The translations under genes were made by a program, and so were the position numbers. A DNA stretch of 6,026 bases from Comamonadaceae bacterium (GTDB taxonomy: Bacteria > Pseudomonadota > Gammaproteobacteria > Burkholderiales > Burkholderiaceae_C): the NCBI GenBank assembly GCA_947483455.1, contig CANKNK010000115.1:1-6026 (forward strand), given 5' to 3'. Shown here in pieces: positions 1 through 6,026 of this stretch (position 1 is its first letter; the number at the start of each line of letters is the position of its first letter). Under the pieces are notes generated by a model. That model did not search any database. It was not told where the DNA came from and saw only the letters and a list, made by a program, of their open reading frames with translations.

Positions 1-1206
1 ACCGTGTACGCCAAACACGTCCAGCGTGTCGTCTGCGCCCAGCATTTTCTTCAGACCATTGACGCCCCACAGTCCGGCAAAGCCCGACAGGAAGCCGATG
101 ACTAAAGCGCCACCTATGCCCACGTTACCGCAAGCCGGTGTGATCGCCACCAAGCCAGCCACAGCACCCGAAGCAGCGCCGAGCATCGACGCTTTACCGC
201 GCATCAGCGCTTCGCCGATACACCAGGCCAAGACAGCGGCAGCGGTGGCACCAAAGGTGTTGATAAAGGCCAGTGCGGCAAAGCCATTGGCTTCAAGTGC
301 AGAGCCAGCATTGAATCCGAACCAGCCCACCCACAACAGCGCAGCACCCACCATGGTCAAGGTCAGGCTGTGTGGGGCCATGGCTTCTTTGCCGTAGCCG
401 ATGCGCTTGCCGATCATGAAGGCGCCTACCAAGCCAGCGACTGCAGCGTTGATATGCACCACGGTACCGCCGGCAAAGTCCAGCGCGCCCATCTGCCACA
501 GGAAACCGCCTTTGGCGTTCATCGCATCGACCACCTCTTTGCTGGCGTAGGCGTCAGGACCCATCCAGAACCACACCATGTGGGCGATCGGTGCGTAGCT
601 GAAGGTAAACCACAGTGCGCAGAACAACAGCACCGCAGAGAACTTCATGCGCTCTGCAAACGAGCCGACGATCAACGTGCAGGTGATAGCGGCAAAGCTG
701 GCTTGGAAAGCGGCGAAGACAATCTCAGGGATGTACACGCCTTTGCTGAAAGTCGCAGCGGGTGCGAAGGTACCGGCCGCGTTATCCCAGATGCCCTTCA
801 TCATCACCCGATCAAAGCCACCGAAGAATGCGCCCCCTTCGGTAAAGGCAATGCTGTAACCGTAAATAAACCACAGCACGACGATGAGCGAGAAAGTCAC
901 CATCACTTGCATCAGCACCGACAGCATGTTTTTGCTGCGCACCAAGCCGCCGTAGAACAAAGCCAGGCCAGGGACGGCCATCATGATGACCAACAGGGTA
1001 GAAGTCATCATCCAGGCGGTATCGCCTTTGTTGATGACCGGTGCTGCGGGCGCAGCTGCGGCTTCTGCCGGTGCCGCGTCTGCTGCTGCGGGCTCGGCGG
1101 CTGAAGCGCTTGCAGCGGGTGCCGCAGGTGCATCTTCGGCCAATGCGAAAGAGCCGACGCTAAGCAGGCCTAAACCCAGCGCCAGAGAGATCAAAAACTT
1201 TTTCAT
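1..1206 (-). CDS. amtB: AmtB ammonium channel, 3' end missing (first 402 residues)
   Basis: Trimeric inner-membrane channel of the Amt/Rh family that brings ammonium/ammonia into the cell under nitrogen limitation; GlnK blocks it when nitrogen is plentiful. Reading the minus strand from ATG at 1206 gives 402 codons with no stop, running off the left edge. Residues 1-23 form a signal peptide (ending SFALA), followed by an Ala/Pro-rich stretch (about 24-57) and the multi-span Amt core. Hallmarks by alignment to E. coli AmtB from memory: gate Phe in FQASFA (F171), AHMVW (W212), the LDFAGGTVVHI block with D243 and first pore His H251, WFGFNAGS (F298, S302), and DVFGVHG with second pore His H401, the penultimate codon present. 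Roughly 85 residues should follow outside the window. The ribosome site AAGGAA lies 7 nt before the ATG. It is 27 bp downstream of glnK and presumably co-transcribed with it. Family identity is essentially certain. Confidence 0.96.
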   Translation of the reverse strand, partial: MKKFLISLALGLGLLSVGSFALAEDAPAAPAASASAAEPAAADAAPAEAAAAPAAPVINKGDTAWMMTSTLLVIMMAVPGLALFYGGLVRSKNMLSVLMQVMVTFSLIVVLWFIYGYSIAFTEGGAFFGGFDRVMMKGIWDNAAGTFAPAATFSKGVYIPEIVFAAFQASFAAITCTLIVGSFAERMKFSAVLLFCALWFTFSYAPIAHMVWFWMGPDAYASKEVVDAMNAKGGFLWQMGALDFAGGTVVHINAAVAGLVGAFMIGKRIGYGKEAMAPHSLTLTMVGAALLWVGWFGFNAGSALEANGFAALAFINTFGATAAAVLAWCIGEALMRGKASMLGAASGAVAGLVAITPACGNVGIGGALVIGFLSGFAGLWGVNGLKKMLGADDTLDVFGVHG

Positions 1207-1213
1207 AGTGGTA

Positions 1214-1219
1214 TTCCTT
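1214..1219 (-). promoter_or_regulatory. Ribosome binding site of amtB
   Basis: AAGGAA on the minus strand, 7 nt before the ATG at 1206, inside the 27-bp gap after glnK. It fixes the amtB start, which also places a good signal peptide at the N-terminus. Confidence 0.7.
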
Positions 1220-1233
1220 ATAAGTGCCTGGAG

Positions 1234-1583
<350 letters not shown>

Positions 1584-1655
1584 AGCTTTTCAAAAGTTGA
1601 TAGCGAACGCAAGGGCTGCGCCGCTGCTCCTCGGAATCGGGAGACAAATGCATTT

Positions 1656-1672
1656 AGCAGAAGGCGTGCCAA
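1656..1672 (-). promoter_or_regulatory. Sigma-54 (RpoN) promoter of glnK-amtB
   Basis: The minus strand reads TTGGCACG-CCTT-CTGCT. Against the consensus TGGCACG-N4-TTGCW this is one mismatch, and the invariant GG (1670-1669) and GC (1658-1657) are separated by exactly 10 nt. Transcription should start near 1645, giving a leader of about 72 nt before the glnK ATG. Sigma-54 promoters in front of glnK-amtB are well established in proteobacteria, and an NtrC site lies upstream in the expected range. The transcription start is inferred, not observed. Confidence 0.85.
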
Positions 1673-1716
1673 GTTCAGATTCAAAAAAATGTGGTCTTGG
1701 TGCGACAAGCTCTTTT

Positions 1717-1744
1717 TTGCTTGGCCTAATTGGGCTAATATAAC
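1717..1744 (+). promoter_or_regulatory. Candidate sigma-70 promoter of comM
   Basis: The plus strand has TTGCTT (1717-1722, 3/6 match to -35), a 16-nt spacer, and TATAAC (1739-1744, 5/6 match to -10), within the most AT-rich part of the gap. The start would be near 1751, leaving a leader of about 76 nt before the comM ATG. The weak -35 lowers confidence. The -10 overlaps the first base of a LexA box, the usual geometry for repression. Confidence 0.5.
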
Positions 1745-1761
1745 TGTTTAAAAACACAGTA
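1742..1761. promoter_or_regulatory. Predicted LexA (SOS) box at the comM promoter
   Basis: The core 1744-1759 is CTGT-TTAAAAAC-ACAG, an exact match to the CTGT-N8-ACAG operator used by LexA in Gamma- and Betaproteobacteria, with an AT-rich centre. The flanks (AA before, TA after) match three of the four outer positions of the E. coli consensus TA-CTGT-N8-ACAG-TA. It overlaps the candidate -10 of comM and covers the predicted start site, so bound LexA would block initiation. LexA binding is a prediction; no lexA gene lies in the window. Confidence 0.6.
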
Positions 1762-1778
1762 TGCACCCGCTTGGTGCA
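1762..1778. promoter_or_regulatory. Predicted NtrC (NtrC/GlnG) enhancer site
   Basis: TGCACC-CGCTT-GGTGCA has perfect 6-bp inverted arms with a 5-bp centre, matching 13 of 14 defined positions of the NtrC consensus TGCACCA-N3-TGGTGCA. Its centre (1770) is about 125 bp upstream of the predicted sigma-54 start of glnK, within the usual enhancer range. It immediately follows the extended LexA box and lies about 11-27 bp downstream of the predicted comM start, so it may also matter for comM. Confidence 0.8.
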
Positions 1779-1780
1779 AA

Positions 1781-1795
1781 TGCGGGGATTCCGCA
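1781..1795 (+). repeat. Short inverted repeat in the comM leader
   Basis: TGCGG-GGATT-CCGCA, a 5-bp stem with a 5-nt loop, three bases after the NtrC palindrome. With that palindrome it could form two small tandem hairpins in the comM leader if transcription starts near 1751. It might equally be chance or an unidentified operator. Confidence 0.3.
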
Positions 1796-1815
1796 CAAAA
1801 ACTGCGCACTATTTC

Positions 1816-1821
1816 AGGGAG
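1816..1821 (+). promoter_or_regulatory. Ribosome binding site of comM
   Basis: AGGGAG, 5 nt before the ATG at 1827. It selects this start over the in-frame ATG at 1761, which lies inside the NtrC site region and would add 22 residues not resembling the family. Confidence 0.75.
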
Positions 1822-1826
1822 TCGAT

Positions 1827-3377
1827 ATGGGTTTATCTTTGGTACAAAGCCGCGCATTGCTCGGTTTGGAGGCGGTGCAAGTCACTGTCGAAGTGCATAT
1901 GGCCAATGGGCTGCCCAGCTTCACACTGGTGGGCTTGGCCGATGTAGAGGTGAAAGAGGCACGCGAGCGTGTGCGCTGCGCCATCCAGAACAGCGGCCTG
2001 GAGTTCCCCCACAACAAGCGCATCACGGTGAACCTGGCCCCGGCCGACCTGCCCAAAGACTCAGGACGCCTGGACTTGCCCATTGCCTTGGGCATCCTCG
2101 CGGCCAGCGGCCAGATCGAAGGCTATCGCCTGGCCGAATACGAATTTGCCGGCGAGCTGTCGCTCTCGGGCGGCCTGCGGCCGGTGCGCGGCGCGCTGGC
2201 CATGGCCTTAGCCCTGCACCAGGCCAAGGTGCAAACCAGCCTGGTCCTGCCGCCGGGCAGCGCCCAGGAAGCGGCGCTGGTGCCGGGGGCGCAGGTGTAT
2301 CTGGCCCGTACCCTGCTGGATGTGGTGCGCCAATTTATGCCCGAGGGCACCCTGCCGCCAGGGAGCGACGCGGACACGCCCGCGGCCGATGAAGGCTGGG
2401 TGCGCCTGCAAGCGGCCAGCCCCGAAGCCGCCCGCGAGCTACCCGATATGGCCGACGTCAAAGGCCAGTTGGCGGCCAAGCGGGCGCTGGAGATTGCCGC
2501 CGCTGGCGGGCATAGCCTGCTGCTCGTGGGCCCGCCCGGCGCCGGTAAATCCATGTTGGCGCAGCGTTTTGCGGGTTTGCTGCCTCCGATGGACACGGAC
2601 CAAGCCTTGCAAAGCGCGGCCATCGCCAGCCTGAGCGGGCGCTTTGATATCCGCCGCTGGGGTCAGCGCCCTACCTGCAGCCCGCACCATTCGGCCAGCG
2701 CGGTGGCCCTGGTTGGTGGCGGTTCGCCGCCGCGTCCAGGCGAGATATCGCTGGCGCACCACGGGGTCTTGTTTTTGGATGAGTTGCCTGAGTTTCCGCG
2801 CCAGGCCCTTGAAGCCCTGCGCGAGCCCTTAGAAACCGGCAGCATCACCATCGCCCGTGCGACTCAGCGGGCTGAGTTCCCGGCGCGCTTTCAGCTCATC
2901 GCCGCGATGAACCCCTGCCCTTGCGGCTATTGGGGAGCGCCGGGGCGTAACTGCCGCTGCACGCCCGACCAGATCAGCCGCTACCAGGGCAAGCTCAGCG
3001 GCCCGCTGATGGACCGCATCGACTTGCATGTGGAAGTGCCTGCGCTGGCCAGCGAAGATTTGCTGAACGCAGCTGCCGGTGAGGCCACGCACAGCATTCG
3101 TGCCCGCTGCGGCCAAGCACATGCCCGGGCGCAGGCGCGCCAGGGAAAAAACAACCAGGCCCTGGCCGGGCAGGAAATTGACCAGCATGCGCGACTGGAA
3201 TCGGCGGCATCGAAGTTTTTGCAAAGCGCAGCGCGGCAACTGGGCTGGTCGGCACGTGGTACCCATCGCACCCTCAAAATTGCGCGCACGATTGCCGATT
3301 TGGCCAGCTCGGATATCACGGCGCTGGCCCATGTGGCCGAGGCCATGCAGTACCGCCGTGCGCTCAAAACGGCCTGA
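1827..3377 (+). CDS. comM: ComM/YifB family AAA+ ATPase (Mg-chelatase-like)
   Basis: A 516-residue member of the YifB/ComM family. In Vibrio cholerae ComM is a hexameric helicase that promotes branch migration of incoming DNA during natural transformation; in non-competent bacteria the role is less clear. Domains in order: a Lon-S5-like ChlI domain (about 20-142, with DLPKDSGRLDLPIA), a variable linker (about 172-205), the AAA+ core (about 208-405), and the C-terminal Mg_chelatase_C domain (about 415-512). Visible motifs are Walker A GPPGAGKS (235-242, K241), Walker B VLFLDE (314-319), sensor-1 region AAMNP (N362), and MDRIDL with R397, a likely arginine finger. Four cysteines in PCPCG and NCRC (364, 366, 376, 378) look like metal ligands. 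The start MGLSLVQSRA matches the family N-terminus and has an AGGGAG ribosome site. It is monocistronic here, converging on hrcA, with a predicted LexA box at its promoter. Confidence 0.93.
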   Translation: MGLSLVQSRALLGLEAVQVTVEVHMANGLPSFTLVGLADVEVKEARERVRCAIQNSGLEFPHNKRITVNLAPADLPKDSGRLDLPIALGILAASGQIEGYRLAEYEFAGELSLSGGLRPVRGALAMALALHQAKVQTSLVLPPGSAQEAALVPGAQVYLARTLLDVVRQFMPEGTLPPGSDADTPAADEGWVRLQAASPEAARELPDMADVKGQLAAKRALEIAAAGGHSLLLVGPPGAGKSMLAQRFAGLLPPMDTDQALQSAAIASLSGRFDIRRWGQRPTCSPHHSASAVALVGGGSPPRPGEISLAHHGVLFLDELPEFPRQALEALREPLETGSITIARATQRAEFPARFQLIAAMNPCPCGYWGAPGRNCRCTPDQISRYQGKLSGPLMDRIDLHVEVPALASEDLLNAAAGEATHSIRARCGQAHARAQARQGKNNQALAGQEIDQHARLESAASKFLQSAARQLGWSARGTHRTLKIARTIADLASSDITALAHVAEAMQYRRALKTA

Positions 3378-3385
3378 GCGAATAC

Positions 3386-3397
3386 CTGGCGCGCCAG
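3386..3397. repeat. 12-bp palindrome in the comM/hrcA convergent gap
   Basis: CTGGCGCGCCAG is a perfect palindrome filling most of the 22-bp gap between the convergent stops of comM and hrcA. As RNA it could only form a stem of about 4 bp with a tetraloop, and no T-tract follows on either strand, so it does not qualify as an intrinsic terminator. I see no other terminator for either gene. Confidence 0.3.
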
Positions 3398-3399
3398 CG

Positions 3400-4410
3400 C
3401 TAGCTTGGCTTGTGGTGGCTCAGCGCGTTGCTCACCAGCTTGGCCGTGATATCCACAATCTGGATCATGCGGTCATAGGCCATGCGCGTGGGGCCGATCA
3501 CGCCCAGGGTGCCCACCACCTTGCCATCCACTTCGTAGGGTGCACTCACCACCGACAGCTCTTCAAAGGGCACGATCTGGCTTTCGCCACCAATATAGAT
3601 GCGCACCCCGGCAGCCCGGTCCGCAAAGTCCAACAGGCGCATGATTTGGGCTTTTTGCTCAAACAACTCAAAAGCGCGTCGCAAATTGCCCATGTCATTG
3701 GAAAAGTCGCTCAGCTTGAGCAAATTGCGCTCGCCCGAAATCACCACCTCGTCCTGCTCCTGGGTGACGGCTTCGGAATTGACATTGACCGCAGCGGCCA
3801 TCAGGGTGGCGATCTCCGAGCGCAGGCTTTCCACCTCGTTTTGCAAGCGGCTGCGAACTTCCTCGATGTCCATGCCCACATAGTGGTGGTTCAAAAAGTT
3901 GGCCGCTTCGATCAATTGCGACTGGGAATAATCGGCCTCGGTAAAGATGATGCGGTTTTGCACATCGCCGTCTGCCGACACGATGATGACCAGAATACGC
4001 CGCTCGGACAGGCGCAAAAACTCCATATGCCTAAAGGCATTGGTGCGCCGGGGCGCCATCACCACGCCCACAAATTGCGACAGATTGGACAAGAGGTTGG
4101 CGGCGTTGGAGATGACTTTCTGCGGTTGATCCGGCGCCAGGCTGTGCGATGTAAATTGCTGCGGTTGCACCGTCAGCATGGTGTCCACAAACAGGCGATA
4201 GCCTCGGGTCGTGGGGACGCGCCCGGCGGAGGTATGCGGGCTGACAATCAGGCCCAAGTCCTCCAGGTCGGACATCACATTGCGTATGGTTGCGGGCGAC
4301 AACTCCAGTCCGGATGCTTTGGACAAGGTGCGGCTACCCACCGGTTGCCCATCGGCGATATAGCGTTCAACCAGCGCCTTGAGTAATGACTTAGAGCGAT
4401 CATCGAGCAT
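3400..4410 (-). CDS. hrcA: HrcA heat-inducible transcription repressor
   Basis: HrcA is a cytoplasmic repressor that binds CIRCE inverted repeats in front of groESL and, in some species, dnaK operons, with its activity helped by GroE. The 336-residue product has normal family length. It begins [18 protein letters not shown], with a winged-helix region at about 20-55 ([20 protein letters not shown]), the family-typical [14 protein letters not shown] (59-72), and then the GAF-like and dimerisation regions to the C-terminus ([12 protein letters not shown] near the end). The ATG at 4410 matches the usual N-terminus; the in-frame TTG just before it (4413) would add only one Met. No Shine-Dalgarno is visible; a TAAAAT hexamer ends 6 nt before the ATG, suggesting a leaderless message. 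No CIRCE element (TTAGCACTC-N9-GAGTGCTAA) is seen at its own promoter, so no autoregulation by that route is evident. It is divergent from nadK and convergent with comM. Ends in TAG. Confidence 0.95.
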   Translation of the reverse strand: MLDDRSKSLLKALVERYIADGQPVGSRTLSKASGLELSPATIRNVMSDLEDLGLIVSPHTSAGRVPTTRGYRLFVDTMLTVQPQQFTSHSLAPDQPQKVISNAANLLSNLSQFVGVVMAPRRTNAFRHMEFLRLSERRILVIIVSADGDVQNRIIFTEADYSQSQLIEAANFLNHHYVGMDIEEVRSRLQNEVESLRSEIATLMAAAVNVNSEAVTQEQDEVVISGERNLLKLSDFSNDMGNLRRAFELFEQKAQIMRLLDFADRAAGVRIYIGGESQIVPFEELSVVSAPYEVDGKVVGTLGVIGPTRMAYDRMIQIVDITAKLVSNALSHHKPS

Positions 4411-4416
4411 CAAAAC

Positions 4417-4422
4417 ATTTTA
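4417..4422 (-). promoter_or_regulatory. Candidate -10 element of hrcA (leaderless)
   Basis: TAAAAT on the minus strand, a 5/6 match to TATAAT, with 6 nt between it and the A of the hrcA ATG. That places the expected start at or next to the ATG. There is no convincing -35 at the right distance, so this is a weak single-element call, strengthened by the missing ribosome site. Confidence 0.4.
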
Positions 4423-4426
4423 GTGA

Positions 4427-4432
4427 TGTAAT
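4427..4432 (+). promoter_or_regulatory. Candidate -10 element of nadK-recN (leaderless)
   Basis: TGTAAT on the plus strand, a 5/6 match to TATAAT, with 6 nt before the A of the nadK ATG, mirroring the hrcA arrangement. The -35 region would lie inside the first codons of hrcA and is poor. The two -10 elements are 4 bp apart, so RNA polymerase could probably occupy only one promoter at a time. Confidence 0.35.
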
Positions 4433-4438
4433 TTGCCT

Positions 4439-5347
4439 ATGAACCCCCGCCTGAACCCGCAGTTCCGCCAGGTTGCCATTACCGGCAAATACCTGTCCAG
4501 CCACGCCCCGGCCGCGATTGCCGCCTCGAGGGCGACGCTGGACGGGATCGCCCATTTTCTGATGGCCCAGGGCTGCGAAGTGGTGCTAGAGGCCGACACG
4601 GCGGCCAAACTGGGCCTAAATGGCTATGCGGCCATGGACATCGAAGCCATAGGGCGCCATTGCGGCTTGTGCCTGGTGGTCGGCGGGGATGGCACCATGC
4701 TGGGCGTGGGCCGCCGGTTGGCGCCATTCCAGGTGCCGCTGATCGGCATCAACCAAGGGCGTCTGGGCTTTATTACCGACATTGCGCTGGACCGCTATGC
4801 CGAAACCTTGGGGCCCATGCTGGCCGGAGAGTACGAAGTCGATGACCGCAGCCTCATGCAAGCCCAGGTGATGCGCGGCGGGCAATGCGTGTTTTCGGCG
4901 CTGGCGATGAACGATGTGGTGGTCAACCGCGGCGCGACCTCGGGCATGGTGGAGCTGCGGGTCGAGGTCGATGGCCATTTCGTGGCCAACCAGCGCGCCG
5001 ACGGCCTGATCATCGCCACGCCCACCGGCTCCACCGCCTACGCCTTGTCAGCCGGTGGGCCGATGCTCCACCCGTCCACGCCGGGCTGGGTGCTGGTGCC
5101 TATTGCGCCGCACACCTTGTCCAATCGGCCCATTGTGCTATCGCACAGCAGCGAAATCGCCATTGAAATCGTCTCCGGGCGCGACGCCAGCGCCAACTTT
5201 GATATGCAATCGCTAGCAACCTTGATGCATGGCGACCGCATCGTGGTGCGCCGCTCGGAGCATGGCGTACGCTTTTTGCATCCCAGGGGCTGGACTTACT
5301 TTGATACCTTGCGCCGCAAGCTGCACTGGAACGAGGCGGGGAGTTAA
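4439..5347 (+). CDS. nadK: NAD kinase
   Basis: ATP-dependent phosphorylation of NAD+ to NADP+ (EC 2.7.1.23), the only known route to NADP in most bacteria, cytosolic and usually essential. The 302-residue product is of normal length. Motifs: GGDGT (82-86) with catalytic D84 in [21 protein letters not shown] (105-111), the NDVVVNRG segment (158-165), and the long conserved block [20 protein letters not shown] (188-207) that contacts NAD and ATP, followed by LSNRPIVL (227-234). The start is the ATG at 4439, because the family homology begins with [10 protein letters not shown] (9-18); an in-frame TTG two codons earlier (4433) is less likely. No Shine-Dalgarno is visible. The gene is followed by recN at 3 bp, so it is very probably the first gene of a nadK-recN operon, and is divergent from hrcA. 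Ends in TAA. Confidence 0.95.
   Translation: MNPRLNPQFRQVAITGKYLSSHAPAAIAASRATLDGIAHFLMAQGCEVVLEADTAAKLGLNGYAAMDIEAIGRHCGLCLVVGGDGTMLGVGRRLAPFQVPLIGINQGRLGFITDIALDRYAETLGPMLAGEYEVDDRSLMQAQVMRGGQCVFSALAMNDVVVNRGATSGMVELRVEVDGHFVANQRADGLIIATPTGSTAYALSAGGPMLHPSTPGWVLVPIAPHTLSNRPIVLSHSSEIAIEIVSGRDASANFDMQSLATLMHGDRIVVRRSEHGVRFLHPRGWTYFDTLRRKLHWNEAGS
5338..5343 (+). promoter_or_regulatory. Ribosome binding site of recN
   Basis: GGGGAG, 7 nt before the recN GTG and lying within the last codons of nadK, as expected for coupled translation in an operon. It supports the GTG start. Confidence 0.65.
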
Positions 5348-5350
5348 GCC

Positions 5351-6026
5351 GTGGGCCTCAAACGTATTGCACTGCGTGACTTTGTCATCGTGGCCACGCT
5401 GGACTTGGAGTTGGAGGCGGGCTTTACGGTGCTCACCGGCGAGACCGGCGCGGGCAAGTCCATCCTGATCGACGCCTTGCAACTAGCCACCGGCGCCCGC
5501 GCCGACGTGGGCCTGATCCGCGAAGGCGCTAGCCGCACCGATGTCAGTGCCGAGTTTGATACGCCGGCGGCCTTGCTGCCCTGGCTGGCCGAAGCCGGTT
5601 TTGAAGGGGCAGACAGCTTGTTGCTGCGCCGCAGCCTGGACAGCACGGGTAAAAGCCGGGCCTGGATCAATGGCTTGGCCGCTACCGCGCAGCAACTGCG
5701 CCATGTGGGCGAACAGGTACTCGATATCCATGGCCAGCACGCATGGCAAAGCCTCACACGGCCCGATGCAGTGCGCGCGCTGCTGGACGACTACGCCCTT
5801 ATTTCCACCCATGCCTTGAGCAGCTTGTGGCAACACTGGCGCACGGCACAAGGTGCTTATGACAAAGCCTTGCAGGCGCAGGATGTGTTGCAGCGCGAGC
5901 GCGAACGCCTGGCTTGGCAGATTGGCGAAGTGGACAAGCTAAACCCTGCAGCCGATGAATGGGACGAACTCAATGCCGCGCACAGTCGCTTGGCCCATGG
6001 GCAAACCCTGCTGGATGCGGCGCACA
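5351..6026 (+). CDS. recN: RecN DNA double-strand-break repair ATPase, 3' end missing
   Basis: SMC-like ATPase that acts early in recombinational repair of double-strand breaks, holding DNA ends or sister chromosomes together. The window contains 225 codons (about 40% of the usual 550-residue protein) and the frame is open to the right edge. The N-terminus MGLKRIALRDFVIV is typical of the family; Walker A is GETGAGKS (30-37, K36); the VLDIHGQHAWQSL block (123-135) is the RecN equivalent of the conserved post-Walker-A region. From about residue 155 the sequence becomes charged and Gln/Ala/Leu-rich, entering the coiled-coil arm. The signature and Walker B motifs lie beyond the window. The start is GTG at 5351 (read as Met), 3 bp after the nadK stop, with a GGGGAG ribosome site. 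No LexA box is seen near it or in front of nadK, although recN is a strong SOS gene in E. coli. Confidence 0.94.
   Translation, partial: MGLKRIALRDFVIVATLDLELEAGFTVLTGETGAGKSILIDALQLATGARADVGLIREGASRTDVSAEFDTPAALLPWLAEAGFEGADSLLLRRSLDSTGKSRAWINGLAATAQQLRHVGEQVLDIHGQHAWQSLTRPDAVRALLDDYALISTHALSSLWQHWRTAQGAYDKALQAQDVLQRERERLAWQIGEVDKLNPAADEWDELNAAHSRLAHGQTLLDAAH

Noticed and set aside
370..1104. Plus-strand open frame of 244 codons antisense to amtB
   Set aside because: It is the shadow of amtB; the His/Cys-rich low-complexity translation matches no family, and the minus-strand frame carries all AmtB hallmarks.
1595..1607. IHF-like sequence TATCAACTTTTGA on the minus strand
   Set aside because: It matches the IHF consensus with one mismatch but lies downstream of the predicted glnK start rather than between enhancer and promoter, where IHF would aid looping.
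1695..1705. Possible second NtrC half-site (TTGGTGCG) nearer the glnK promoter
   Set aside because: Only one arm resembles the consensus; the partner arm 11 bp away has no matching bases. NtrC sites often come in pairs, but this is too weak to call.
1761..1826. Longer comM start at the in-frame ATG 1761, adding 22 residues
   Set aside because: The extra residues do not resemble the family N-terminus, the ATG sits at the LexA/NtrC site junction with no ribosome site, and the ATG at 1827 has AGGGAG at proper spacing.
3378..3399. Bidirectional terminator between comM and hrcA
   Set aside because: The palindrome CTGGCGCGCCAG has no loop beyond its own centre and no T-tract on either strand, so an intrinsic terminator cannot be supported.
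3079..4386. Long plus-strand open frame (435 codons) running through the end of comM and antisense to hrcA
   Set aside because: It has no ribosome site, contains a His/Gln-rich composition typical of the antisense of a GC-rich gene, and overlaps the well-recognised comM and hrcA genes for its full length.
4403..4445. CIRCE element for hrcA autoregulation
   Set aside because: No TTAGCACTC or GAGTGCTAA-like arms are visible in the gap or in the flanking coding starts.

Overview
The window looks like chromosomal DNA from a betaproteobacterium, most likely Burkholderiales and plausibly Comamonadaceae (the Rhodoferax/Polaromonas type). This rests on the protein sequences read by eye, the fairly high GC content, and the hrcA / nadK-recN divergent arrangement. 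It is housekeeping chromosome: I see no mobile element, CRISPR array, rRNA or tRNA.

Layout. Positions 1-1206 (minus) hold the first 402 codons of the ammonium channel gene amtB, cut by the left edge. Its upstream partner is the PII signalling gene glnK (1234-1572, minus). The two form the standard nitrogen-starvation operon. A 254-bp AT-richer region (1573-1826) separates glnK from the divergent comM/yifB gene (1827-3377, plus), an AAA+ ATPase linked to DNA branch migration in natural transformation. comM converges on hrcA (3400-4410, minus), the heat-shock repressor. hrcA diverges across only 28 bp from nadK (NAD kinase, 4439-5347, plus). nadK is followed 3 bp later by recN (5351 to the right edge, plus), a double-strand-break repair SMC-like ATPase, cut after 225 codons.

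The most informative part is the glnK/comM intergenic region. On the minus strand it carries a near-consensus sigma-54 promoter for glnK-amtB (GG-N10-GC) and, about 125 bp upstream of the predicted start, a near-perfect NtrC enhancer (TGCACC-N5-GGTGCA). On the plus strand a sigma-70-like promoter for comM overlaps an exact CTGT-N8-ACAG LexA box, and the extended LexA box directly abuts the NtrC site. This suggests that comM is SOS-controlled, and that a nitrogen regulator bound just downstream of the comM promoter could also affect it. Both are predictions from sequence only.

The second unusual region is the 28-bp hrcA/nadK gap. Neither gene has a visible Shine-Dalgarno sequence. Each has a -10-like hexamer ending 6 nt before its own ATG, which would give two overlapping divergent promoters making leaderless mRNAs.

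I found no wholly new gene system. The novelty here lies in regulatory architecture.
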